DNA from: Pseudorasbora parva | Lineage: Eukaryota; Chordata; Actinopteri; Cypriniformes; Gobionidae | Direction: 5' to 3' | DNA: 64,000 nt | Assembly: GCF_024679245.1 (NCBI RefSeq) | Contig: NC_090177.1 | Location: forward strand, 24,530,950-24,594,949 | Shown here: piece after piece, positions 37,371-48,754 of the stretch | Layout: the number at the start of each line of letters is the position of its first letter | How positions within the stretch are numbered: position 1 is the stretch's first letter | Translations under genes and position numbers: made by a program | The notes under the pieces: model-generated | Told to the model about the DNA's origin: nothing | Databases searched by the model: none | The model's input: the letters and a program-made list of their open reading frames with translations, nothing else

Positions 37371-38400
37371 ATGGCAGAGCCTCGATTCAATAATCCATAT
37401 TTCTGGCCACCACCTCCCTCCATGCCTGGTCAAGTGAGTATTGTGTTTTATAAGAGTTGCCTGACATACACTAGTGTTTTTCAGTATATAGTGGTTACTT
37501 GTGACATACTGTACTTTTCACTACTGATCGAAACTGTGTCATTTAGTGATTGTTTAAGAAAGCATGCCAATATGCATGTTTGCAAATCTGTACAAACCAA
37601 TGTGGTTTGCCAAAGTGGGCCCCGAAACCTTGATAAAAGTTTCCCTCCATATTTTGTTCAGTTGGTTTAGCGTTTCATGTCACTCGATGTCCTGTCAAAC
37701 TTAACCGATGACTTTTTACAGCTGGATAACCTGGTTCTAATCGACAAGATCAAAGAGCAACTGATGGCAGAAAAGATTAGACCTCCGCATTTGCCGCCCA
37801 CCACTGTTCCCTCTCAGCAGACCCTGCTGGTGGCCTCTCCACCTTCAGATGGTGGGCAACACGTGATGTCTCTCCCCAAGCTGCAGCAGGTGCCGGGTCT
37901 TCAGGCCCATAATTCATCTCAGCCTGACATCGCCCTGCACGCCCGACCAGCATCAAGCACCATAGCAGGTACTGATAGCCCTTTACATTTAAAGGGTTAG
38001 TTTATCCAAAAATGAAAATTCTGTCATTAATTCCTCACCCTCATTTCATTCCAAACCCGCAAGACCTTCGTTTATCTGCAGAACACAAATGAAGATACTT
38101 TTTATGAAATCGGAGAGCTCTGACTCCTCCATAGACAGCAATATAATTAATACTTTCAAGCCCCTGAAAGATAGTAAAGACACGGTTAAATAGTCCATAA
38201 TAAAATATATTAAAATATATTATTAATATATTATTAAATAATTTTACTAAACTGCTTCATTAATATTTCATTAACAAATACTTATTAATATTTAATTAAG
38301 TCATGTGGTCCAACTCATATGCAGAACAAAATATCAGTACTTTTGTTATATTTTTAAATGAATAATTCATAATATTTGTAAAAAAAATAATAAAAAAATG

Positions 38401-38433
<33 letters not shown>

Positions 38434-40901
38434 GTCTGGTTCACTATCTTTGTGGGGACTCTCCATAGACGTAATGGTTTTTATACTGTACAAACTATAC
38501 ATTATATCCTCCTACACTGCCCCTGCCCCTAAACCTACCCATCACAGGAAACATTCTGCATTTTCACTTTCTCAAAAAAACTCATCCTGTATGATTTATA
38601 AGCCTTTTGAAAAGTGGGGTCCGCTGACTGGTTCCCACAATGTAGGTAATCTCAGGTTTTACTATCCTTATGGGGACGTTTGGTCCCCACAATGTAATAT
38701 AAACAAGGGCACACATATACACAAACACACACACATACACATATATATATATTTTATAAGTATATTTATACTACAAATAAATGTAACTTATCAAAACCAT
38801 GAAACAAGCATAAAGAAAAAGTGTACATTTCTACCAATTTGGCACGTTTTTTAAAAGAAAAACATTTTGTTTCTTTTTTATGGACACTAATTCATTGACC
38901 CTGTAATGACATACATGCTGTTTTCTTACATTATTCCAGAGCTTAGTATTGATGACAAGTCTGCGGTAAAGGCAAAGGGATTATGGGAAGACTGGCATAT
39001 GCGACAAGCAGTGGACCAAGCCTCCAGAGCAAACCATCGCTCAGGTGGAAGACATGAGTGTATTAACAAAAGTTATATTAAAGGACAACTCCGGTGAAAA
39101 ATGAACCTAGGGGTAATTAACAGATGGTTACCGAAGTAGCTCATTCTCTGGGATGCGTTTTCATGAAAATTGAATGTAAAGAGTTTTATCTAGTTAAAAC
39201 CACTAACAAGGCTCAATATAGCCTCACACTAACACGGTAGCATAATAAGGGTCCCTACATGCAAACCGAAGCATTGAGAACTTTTTTAGTGTACTAAGAG
39301 TTTAATAAAAAGATACTTTATAAAGACATTACATTATGTATATACAGACAAGAGCCAACTTGGAATACAGTCTCGACCAGTCGAGCCACAAACGCTGTGC
39401 TAATTGAGGTGGTCGATTGGAATTAAGTTTGTGAAAACTATTTACATGGAAATGCATGAATTATATCTGTTTATTAAAATATATGGTTGACTAACTTTCT
39501 TCCGGAAACAACAGACCATATGAGATTCCAAGTCGCAGTTCATCACTTAGCGCAGCATTCGTGGCTCGCCTGGTCGAGACTGTTTTCCAAGATGGCTCTC
39601 GTCTGTATATGCGTAATGTACTGTCTTCATAAAGTATCTTCTTATTAAACTGTTTGTACACTTACAACGTTCTCAATGCTTCGGTTTACATGTAGGGACC
39701 CTCATTATGCTACTGTGTTAGTGTGAGGCTATTTTGAGCCTTGTTAGTGGTATTAACTAGCGATTTAATTTTACTTATCCTATGCCCCATATACTAACGT
39801 AATAACTTAAGCTAATCTGTTTTTTTAGATAAAACTCTTTACATCCAATTTTCATGAAAACTCATCCCAGAGAACTATCTACTCGGTAACCATGTGTTAA
39901 TTACCCCTCGGATCGTTTTTCACCGGATTTGTCCTTTAAGTTACGATTTGCCATAGACAAGTTGGTAAAATCTTCTTTTTGATGTTCAAAAATAGGTCTC
40001 ACGCTGTCATCACGCACAGACAGCCACAACACTTCTGAGGCTATAACTCCTACCACCCCGACATCTAGCAGTCAGAACCGCTTAGGCGGTGCACCTTCCT
40101 TAAACACCATTTCCAGCCTTGCCAGCGGTCCTGGCATGGAGCACATGAAAAGTGGAGGTTTGATGGGGATGCTGGGACCACAGCCCAAAGCTCCACGGGG
40201 CCGCAAGAAGATTAAAGCAGAGAGCAACACGGGTCCCTTGCTGGTGTTGCCCTACCCGCTTCTGGCCTCAGGCCCTGACCAGGCAGTTACCATCGCCAAA
40301 GAAGGAAAAACATACAGGTCATTGTCAAAAATAAGTCATATAATTTACGACCTGTATTACATCTCATATTACACTTAAGCTTTAATTGTAGTAATTAGCT
40401 AGTTTTTGTTTTTGTTTGCGTTTCATACAGGTGTAAAGTGTGTCCGCTCACTTTCTTCAACAAGTCAGAGATGCAGATTCATTCCAAGTCCCACACGGAG
40501 GCCAAACCTCACAAGTGCCCTCACTGTTCCAAGTCCTTCGCCAACGCCTCATACCTAGCACAGCACTTACGCATTCACTTAGGCATTAAGCCCTACCACT
40601 GCTCCTATTGTGAGAACTCTTTTCGCCAGTTATCACACCTCCAACAGCACACCAGGTCAGCAAAACTCACAATACAGCTTGTAACCGTAATTGAAAATGA
40701 TAAAAAACAGTTTAGAGTTCCTTAGAGTGTTAACATATCTGTTTGCTTTTAAGGATTCATACTGGTGACAGACCATATAAATGTGGCCAACCTGGTTGCG
40801 AAAAGGCATTCACACAACTCTCAAACCTACAGGTGAGGACAGCTAAAAGATAAGGCCTTTTAAAGATGAAAATTACATTGTACAAATGTAAAATGTATAC
40901 A

Positions 40902-40938
<37 letters not shown>

Positions 40939-42069
40939 ACCGATCAGGTGAAGTGAATAATACTGATTATCTCTTCATCACGGCATCTGTTAGAACATTT
41001 TGTCCTCAAAGTTGATGTTTTGGGCAAGTGTAAGGACTTGAGTGAGTTTGACAAGGGCCAAATTGTGATGGTTAGATGACTGGGACAGAGCATCTCCAAA
41101 ACGGCAGCTCTTGTGGGTTTTCACGGTCTGCAGTGGTCAGTATCTATCAAAAGTGGTTTAAGGAAGGAATAGTGGTGAACCAGCGACAGGGTCATGGGTG
41201 GCCAACATTGCTTTGGGCAATGTTCTGCTGGAAAACCTTGGGTCCTGCCACCCATGTAGCTGTCCCAAAATCCCATTAATCCCATGTAAACACTGAATGA
41301 TCATTATTGATTATTGATATTTGTTGTTATATTTCAGTTCTTCTAACCCTAATTAATGGAGTGTGTAGCTTTTCATTTCTTTAACAACCATGTAGGAAGA
41401 CACTTATTGGCGATATTCCAGGATGACAATGTGAAGATTCATCTGGCTCAAACTGTGAAAGAATGGTTGAGAAGGAGCACGAAGAATAATTTTTGCACAT
41501 GGATTGGCACCTCTGAGTCCACACCTTAAATTCATTGAAAGTCGACTTTACAGAATGCTTAACTCTTAAACCGTCAATACAAAATCTTTTGCAACCAAAA
41601 ATTGATGCACCTCTTGATGGAAATAAATGTTGCGGTTTTATTTCCATCAAGAGGTACATCAATTTTCAGTATTTTTTTATTACCATCTTAATTTTCCCCC
41701 TTATTTATTTCCTGTTTAGTCTCACCAGAGACAACATAACAAAGACAAGCCATACAAATGTCCAAACTGCTACCGAGCCTACACAGACTCAGCCTCCTTA
41801 CAGATCCATCTCTCCGCACATGCCATCAAGAACGCTAAATCGTACTGCTGCAGCATGTGTGGCCGCGCATACACCTCAGTGAGTACCGATCCTCCTCAAC
41901 ATATGGGAAAATATCTCTCGTCATATTATAAAACCATCTTGTGTTTTTTCAGGAGACCTACCTTATGAAGCACATGTCCAAACACACCGTGGTGGAGCAT
42001 CTCGTCAGCCACCATTCCCCACAGAGAACAGAATCTCCCAGCATCCCAATACGCATTTCACTTATTTGA
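37371..42069 (+). CDS. znf362: Zinc finger protein 362, C2H2 type, 8 coding exons, 438 aa
   Basis: Exons: 37371-37433, 37722-37968, 38940-39044, 39996-40317, 40431-40655, 40754-40832, 41720-41878, 41953-42069; phases agree (1317 nt). The N-terminus MAEPRFNNPYFWPPPP, the block IKEQLMAEKIRPPHLPP, the basic stretch APRGRKKIKAE, and the end SHHSPQRTESPSIPIRISLI match vertebrate ZNF362 as I remember it, and differ from its paralogue ZNF384. Six C2H2 fingers follow KTYR: CKVCPLTF, CPHCSKSF, CSYCENSF, CGQPGCEKAF, CPNCYRAY and CSMCGRAY types, each ending in H-x3-5-H. The protein is a presumed nuclear DNA-binding regulator. The frame upstream of the chosen ATG stays open to the acceptor at 37360, so extra N-terminal residues from an upstream exon are possible. 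The third exon can be skipped in frame. Confidence 0.95.
37991..38200. repeat. Foldback repeat in znf362 intron 2
   Basis: It starts 'aaagggttagtttatccaaa' with the family block 'cattccaaacccgcaagacc'. Only the left arm is clear. Confidence 0.65.
38402..38705. repeat. (CA)n plus 'tggggac' repeat in znf362 intron 2
   Basis: An AC tract is followed by 'ctttgtggggactctccata' and 'tgtacaaactatacattata', related to 13083-13318. The unit continues to 'ggggacgtttggtccccac' near 38672. Confidence 0.7.
38940..39044 (+). other. znf362: Putative cassette exon of znf362 (105 nt, phase 1 to phase 1)
   Basis: An acceptor TTATTCCAG and a donor CAG/GTGGAA bound an open segment that reads LSIDDKSAVKAKGLWEDWHM and on to QASRANHRSG. 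Its length is a multiple of three, and skipping it joins STIAG directly to LTLSSRTDS. The remembered human ZNF362 main form lacks this segment. Confidence 0.65.
39080..39937. repeat. 858-bp near-full-length palindrome in znf362 intron 3
   Basis: Left arm starts 'aaaggacaactccggtgaaa' and the right arm ends 'caccggatttgtccttt'. Further pairs include 'gcataataagggtccctaca' with 'gtagggaccctcattatgct', and 'cagacaagagccaacttgga' with 'ccaagatggctctcgtctg'. No open frame. Confidence 0.85.
40900..41300 (+). pseudogene. Internally deleted Tc1-like transposase relic
   Basis: The plus strand reads KDLSEFDKGQIVMV, a stop, then LGQSISKTA, the N-terminal HTH of another Tc1-like subfamily. It jumps after a 'cagcgacagggtcatgggtg' block to 'ctttgggcaatgttctgctg', which belongs to the middle of the same transposase. 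Most of the catalytic domain is missing. It lies in the znf362 intron 40833-41719. Confidence 0.75.
41385..41670 (+). pseudogene. Second Tc1-like transposase relic ending in a hairpin
   Basis: The reading QDDNVKIHLAQTVKEWL retains the second-Asp region (D-D-N) of a Tc1-like transposase. It continues through a decayed PxSxP motif to 'gatggaaataaatgttgcgg'. The tail is followed by a hairpin at 41597-41667 in which 'attgatgcacctcttgatgg' is repeated in inverse. It lies in the same znf362 intron. Confidence 0.7.
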
Positions 42070-43796
42070 GCTTCCTCCCTCACGTTCCTCTTCCACGAAA
42101 AGGTATTTTGTTCACCGTGATGGTCTTCCGTTGAGAAAAAAAGAAGAATGTGATGAGACCTCGGAGGACATTTGAGTCTGGTATTGTCTTTACCCCTTTA
42201 GCTCTTAGCGACGTTAAGCCTACAGGCCACAGACTCGACAACTGCTGTCTGAACTGAATTGATCAATTCAACTACAGACAACAGTCTAAAAGGATTTGAT
42301 TGATTATTCCAAAAACAGAATGTCACAATTGTGATCACTTTAACATTTTGTTTCAAAGGTGTGTAAGGGAGACCTCCAAAGATACTCTTTAAGCACTTTT
42401 TCAGCCTTGTGGTTTCGCTCAAAGTAAAAATGAATCTTTTCAGAATGGGAGCAGCTTCTCGCTTTGGGCAGCTATGAGAGTTCAACCTTAGTTTTAGAAA
42501 GTCAGACGGATTTTGTGGGTTTCCGTCTCCACTTCTACTCCTTGTTGTTTGTTTAACCGGGATATTGTGTTATTTTACTGTGGATGTGACACTTCCACGT
42601 TTAAGCTTGTATTATCCTTTTATAAGGGGTATTAGGTCATGGTTGAGAAATTGAAAGTGAGTTCTGTATGCCGTGGTATGGCACAGTTGAGGTCCATTTA
42701 TTTGTGGATTTTATGAGAATGGGTCATTGCCTCAGTGTGTTTACACTGGCAGAGGATATCCAAATAAGGAATTGTAAAATAAAGTCCCCCAGACGATTTG
42801 TTTACATAAAAGAGGGTCAAAAAGATATGACGCTCTCTAAAATAATGGCTTGCGTTATTTGCATCATAGATGTTTTACTAGTTTCACTTTTTCAGACAAG
42901 GCCTTTTTTGTTGTGCAAAGCAAATGCCATATCTTTTAATCACAGTATTTTGAGGAAAAAAGTGTCCTTTATTGTAATTTTTTAAATTAAATGGCATAAT
43001 TGCATCATGCCAATGTCCATCAAATGGATTTTTGTTTTGATGTAACAGAAGAAGTGTCACATGGGATCAGTGCTGTTAACTGAATCACACGTTTAGGGTG
43101 TAACATGACCTCTAAACTCTAAACTGTTAAGTGTTAATTCCCTCTATTCTTCCCCAGAAAAGCGATACAAAAGCACCTTGAGACATTAACTTAACACCGA
43201 TGGTTAGCTGAAAGTTTTCATGGGTTTTTTAGATTGATATAATCTAATTGCAATGGCCTATTTTTTAAAGAAAATGTTTTTATTTGTCAAATTGGAAGTT
43301 TGTACACCAAAACATCAGTAATGGTGTTTAAAGAAAATATAAAGTCAAACATTTTATTTTGAATGTAGTCGCGTTCATTTCCACCAGTGCATTTCTGTTA
43401 CATAAGTTCATAAAACAACTTAAAAAAAAAAAAAAAAACATCCGGTATGTTTAAGCAAAGCCAGCATACAAGCTGATAAAAGATGCATTTAACAGTAGTG
43501 GGCAGCAGTTAAAAATGTTACTAACTGGGTTAAAGCAAACTTGGTCTATTGAATTATTCTAGCCAAATTTGATCATATGTGATCATACTTGCCATATGTG
43601 ATTTAAGTGATGTCAACAGGGCACAACACTGCAGCTCTACAACATTCATTACTTTTGTGGTCATTCATACCAGTCATTTGTTAAGCTTATTGTGTTCAAT
43701 TCATGTATATTTAGGAAACTTTTTTTTGTTTGTTTTTTCATTTGTCTGTCTGTTTGCAAAGGACCAAGTTGTTGCTCTCAAATGCTCTCAAAATTC

Positions 43797-43800
<4 letters not shown>

Positions 43801-43855
<55 letters not shown>
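43801..43855. repeat. (TA)n microsatellite
   Basis: About 27 TA units adjoining a foldback repeat. It makes artificial Ile-Tyr frames. Confidence 0.98.
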
Positions 43856-43857
<2 letters not shown>

Positions 43858-44412
43858 AGGGGTTTTCTAACTTTATGATGCCAATGACCGCCATGTATGA
43901 TGGTTTTATGAGGGACCTCCTTCCTAAAATCCATCTATGTATTTATGTATGGAAAAAACACTATTTATTGAACAGTTTAAGTAAGTGTGACATTATAGAT
44001 ACAACAGATTGTTTCCAAACTGAAATTGGCTAAATACATAATGTTGGACGAATAAACCTGGAGAAAAATTTTAATTAATAAAAAAGTATTTGTATAAGCA
44101 ACTTTCGCAATAAATGTATGTAAGCAGCTTACGTACTGCGTTAAGAATACTGCCTTACAACTCCAACTGCAGTGAGCAAGATAAAGGGGACTACAGTGAG
44201 AAAAAACTCACTAGAAAGAAACAAAGCAAACATATACAATTCTGGAAAGTATACATACGGCAAGAAAGGAGAGAAACATTTAGAGCTGAAACAGAATGTT
44301 TCTTTATCCATTTTTGCTTTGTCTCTTTATTCTCGTAAATGTTCTGGGGACCCTATAGAACATTCTAGAGGACACCTGGGGGTCCCCGGACCCCAGTTTG
44401 AAACCCCCTGAT
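43855..44412. repeat. Foldback repeat
   Basis: The left end 'ccaggggttttctaac' is inverse to the right end 'ccagtttgaaaccccctg'. Confidence 0.7.
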
Positions 44413-45423
44413 ATATACATTATATGTGATTTATTACACAGTAATGGTTTACTGGGGTCAAATGGGATTTTTTTCTTTAATATTTGGTAATGTGACCAAT
44501 AACGCCATTTTAGATGACAGCAATTTGATGAGGATCTACTTCTTGGTGCTTTCTACAAAACCTCAGCTCATTGCCAGGAATAGATTATTACATTACAGTA
44601 TAATCCTGTTTTTTGTTAGCCTCAAATCCACTCTAAATCAGTAAGACGTGTACATTTACTATAAAATATACCCTGTATTCATTATAGTGCAAATTGCAAG
44701 GTTTAGATACTGTACTTTGTTCATTTTTGTATCTGTTTAGTATATTTCAAGTTATTAATATTTGTTTTTCTGTAAGTACTGATCATTGTTTTTATAGGTA
44801 TCCTTGTCATTTTTATATGTACGCCTTAATTTTATCATCGTTGAAAGACCGGTTTCTTTCTCTTTCTTCCTCCATGTCGATGTTATTCAGTTTTCTTAAG
44901 CCTTTTTTTCCGCATGGAACACTGTAATCGTTATTAATTAACTGTTAACATGTATTACGTAAGACATTGTTATATATGTTCTGAAATAATTCACGTTTTC
45001 CTTTGTCTTGCATTGTGGTTCCATATAAAGATTTTGTTTAATATGCACAGACATGACTGATAGGTGAATTAAGAAAATATCAATGTCAAGAACACTTTGT
45101 ATCTCTATCTTGTTTATTAAATTCAGACTGTTATACCTGAGCCCTTTGTATTATTATTATTTTTAAAGATGCATTGGAATCAAATGAATCAGCTGTGAAT
45201 CCCATTTAGGATTTCTTTTTATCTTTAGACCTTACTTTGATGGCAATACCATATGATTTTCAGGGACTCTTGAGTGTAAAATTAATTTATCTTAGTTGTA
45301 CACAAGTAAAAGTATATACAAATATGAAATAATTGGAAAATGTGGAACCACTTTTTGTATTTACTCTCATTAGACAGCTATTTTTGGAATAACATACCTA
45401 AAAACAAACATTTATCATGTTCA

Positions 45424-46105
45424 GTGTTGGGTAAAGTTACTTTAAAAAGTAATGTTACAATATTGAGTTACTCCCAAAAAATTAACTAATGGAAAGTAAT
45501 GTAACGCATTACCTGGGCTGGGCTTTTTGGTTTATTTTTATTAACAAAAAATACTCTTTTTGGCAAATACAAAGAGCTTTTCACACCAAAAGTAAAACAA
45601 ATAAGCTTCAGGCTGAAGGAAATGCAAATTCACACTTTTACTAAAGAAGAAACACAAATGAGATATTCAACTAAAGTCATTTTTGCTTATTCGTATGGTT
45701 GAATTGAATCATCAAAGATCAGCAGCAATGACTGGTTGATAAAGTGACATTAAATACATGTCAGCATATTGAATTACTGCAGGAGTTTGCATTTCACATA
45801 ATTTTGAGGAATAATCAATCTGATTCCTCTCAACATGATCAGTGTTGGGGTTAACACATTACAAGTAACTCAAGTTACATAATTAGATTACTTTTTTCCA
45901 AGTAACTAGTCAAGTAGCACATTTTAAATTTACAACAAAATGTTTATTTACTGACACTTCTCACGCCGAGAGAATTTAAAATAACTTGCAGTACTTATTT
46001 AAAAAAGTAAAAGGCATTTTAAATGTTACTATGCTAGTTACTTTAAAAAAGTAATCTGATTACGTAACTTGATTTGCTTGTAATGTGTTACCCCCAATAC
46101 TGATC
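45424..46105. repeat. 'Agtaactnagttac' foldback repeats (two units)
   Basis: Unit one is at 45424-45525 ('agtgttgggtaaagttactt'). Unit two, 45840-46105, starts 'agtgttggggttaacacatt' and ends with its inverse 'aatgtgttacccccaatact'. The internal 'agtaatctgattac' is palindromic to 'attagattactt'. Confidence 0.75.
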
Positions 46106-46144
46106 ATGTTATCAATAATTTGTTTATGAACAACAGCTATGGGG

Positions 46145-47060
46145 TAGCCTGATGCCAGCCGAACTCAGCCCCGCCCACAACATTTGAGCTCGGGCAGTTC
46201 GGTCTGGACTTGATCCATAGAGGAGTGATTATCCCCGAACAGAAACTGTTGGGACCAATGAAATCATCAGGGTGGGCTTTAGATGATGATGGACAGATGA
46301 TAAACAGTAACGTCATCATGCACGTCATCAAAGGCGCTTGGATTATATTTGTTCAAATCCTAAACGTAGAGCTTGTTTGTATATTCATTCACCATCACAA
46401 TTTATCTCTGAAACGATGATCATATTGGTAAATAACTGTGTATCCTTAAATTCTTTTTTTTAACAACACCGGCAAAGATCGTTTATTCCAGCGTGCGTGC
46501 AGACCAGGGTTGCCAAGTTTTTACTACAAAACATGCCAACTACTAGCCCAAAACAATAGCTTCACGGGAAGGTTCTCCGGAAACAATAGCGTTCTGGGGG
46601 TAAAATGTGCGTTGAAATTCGCATTCCTGGGTCTATATGTCACATAATTGAGGTCGCTTCAACCCGCGGACATGGAAAACAACCGCCAGGGAAAAAGGCA
46701 GACATGGCAACACAGTGCAGTTGAGTTCTGTAGACATTTGACAACTAACGTTATGCGTCGCTTCGTTGCTCTGATTGGTTGAAGGTCTATCCAATTGATG
46801 TCTTTCCTGGTTCGGTTGAAACACGCCCCATAATCACAGCCCAATGGAGCAGTATTTCTTTTACTGTCTATGCATTTGACAACTAACGTTATGCGTCGCT
46901 TCATTGCTCTGATTGGTTATAGGTCTGTCCAATCAAGGTCTTTCCTGGTTCGTTGGAAACACGCCCCATAATCACAGCCCAATGGAGCTTTACTGTCTAT
47001 GGCAGTATCAGACTCATATTCTGACTAGAATTGACCACGTCAGGCTTGCTATGGGGTGTT
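46145..47060. repeat. Repeat unit with an internal 138-bp tandem duplication
   Basis: Ends 'tagcctgatg' and 'cgtcaggct' are inverse to each other. Inside, 46735-46872 is repeated at 46873-47003 with a few differences ('catttgacaactaacgttat' starts both). Part of the unit, 'tgattggttgaaggtctatc', is inverse to 'gatagtccttcaaccaatca' at about 60622, so the family occurs again in the coiled-coil gene. Confidence 0.75.
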
Positions 47061-48754
47061 GCTTTGAGAACAATAAGTTCAGTAAAAAACTTTGTTTGCT
47101 GAGAGTAGTTTGAATGTTTTCTGAGTATGAAGTAATAATTTTATCTCAGATTGATGTAACCAATAAACAGGCATCATGAAAATAAGTTTATTAAGAAAAT
47201 ACATGCTTTGTCAGTGTGTACCATGTACACTGATGTCTGTCGCAATTTAAATGACATGAGTCCTATATGAATATTTTGTGAAAGTTGCATCCTAATATCG
47301 TATAGCAGCAGGACACAATGTGTGATGCTCTCATAATTTACAGGCACAACTGCAGGATCTTGATCCTTTTGCCACAGCTCGAAGTTATACAATTTCTCAT
47401 CTGTCAGATGATTGATCACAGGTCATTTCAGTCTCTAAGGACTACACTACCGGTACATACAAAAGACAAAATAAAAGAATATTTAAAAACTCCCATTTCA
47501 CCTCATTCCATAAGTAAACAATAAAACCATAAGGTTGCTAATGCTACCTGGTCTGTTTGTCAGTAGCCACATCATACACTAAAGCATATACTCTACACAC
47601 AAGTAGAGGTGTAAATAAATATGCTGACATTACATGCCCTCTCACTGAAAAAAACAGTGGACATGTAAAAGTAACAATACATAGATGATATAAAGTGTTT
47701 ACAGGGTTTGTCTTTACACTGTGAACTAAACACAGATACACTACCATTCAAAGGACGGGGGTTAGTATTTTTTTATGTTTATCAAAATTAGCTGAATTTT
47801 CAGTATCATTACTCCAGTCTTCAGTGTCACATGATTCTTCAGAAATGATTTGGTGGAACAATAAGCACCATAAGAATTGTTCTGTGTAGAAACCGTGATA
47901 CGTTTTCTTCATGGTTCTTTGATGAACTGAAAGTTCAAAAGAACCACATTTATCTGAAATAGAAATAGTTTGTAAAAATGTAAAAGTCTAATTTCTCTTT
48001 TTATAAATGTACTTGCTGAATAAAAGTATTCATTATTTTCAAATAATAATAAAAACTTACTGACCCTAAACCTTCAAATGGTAGTGTACATGCTCTCAGC
48101 TATAAAGGGGTGTAGTACTCAAAAGTAATATTTCACCAGTTATTCACCTAATATCAGCACAGAAAATGAGAAAAGGTCTGCTGACACGTGCAAACGCTTG
48201 ATTTCAACTTGATCTCAAATACTTTGCTTATCCAAAGGCAATAGTGCATTTCAGTTGTAAAGACGAGCAGATGGTTCCATCTGAACACAAATTAATAGTG
48301 CTTCAAGTGCTTTTCCATAGTTGTACCATTAAAGGGTAAATGTATAAAAAAATACATATGGCATCTTAATAGATGTGACGAGGCTATTGACCGTAACTTC
48401 CAATAAAGTGTCAAGTTTGTGAATGATATAAAATTTCATGCATTCTACTCTGACTCTACGTGAGTCACAAAGGCAATGTAACTGAATTCAATACAGGTGA
48501 TATGAGCCTGAACAATAATACATCTTTTCACACTCGCTTTAAAAAACAATTAAAGTATAAGGAAATTAACTGAAGACTTAAGCATGACACACATTCATGG
48601 TGCTCCAGAAGAGATTTCTTGAGCAAGTTGTCTATTTTACCCATCTATACGTTTTACGCTTCTACAGTTGTGTGTTTTCTTAAACCTTGACTGATCCAGT
48701 GACTTTTCAGATTGGCAATCTGTAATGGCATTTCACAGTCTTTGTAAATCCCCC
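47060..48754. other. Interval between converging znf362 and coiled-coil genes
   Basis: It holds a full copy of the dispersed ~350-bp family (47741-48088). The right end, next to 48755, is the 3' UTR of the coiled-coil gene. No gene is supported in 47060-47740. Confidence 0.55.
47741..48088 (+). repeat. Complete copy of the dispersed ~350-bp repeat family
   Basis: The terminal inverted repeat is visible: 'cactaccattcaaagg' at the left and 'ccttcaaatggtagtg' at the right. Internal blocks 'ttttcagtatcattactcca' and 'tcacatgattcttcagaaat' are shared by all copies. Inverted ends suggest a nonautonomous DNA transposon. Confidence 0.85.

Larger units (their letters stand above)
42070..45150 (+). 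other. znf362: 3' UTR and downstream region of znf362
   Basis: There is no further coding potential after the stop. AATAAA signals occur at 42778-42783 and near 44050, so the UTR may be 0.7 to 3 kb long. It contains a (TA)n tract (43801-43855) and a foldback unit (43855-44412). The true end cannot be fixed from sequence. Confidence 0.5.

Noticed and set aside
37371..42069. Calling this gene znf384
   Set aside because: The N-terminal blocks and the C-terminal SHHSPQRTES end fit ZNF362; ZNF384 as I recall it has different linkers and a Gln-rich tail.
46633..46904. Minus-strand frames with repeated VVKC blocks
   Set aside because: They arise from the 138-bp tandem repeat; not a protein.
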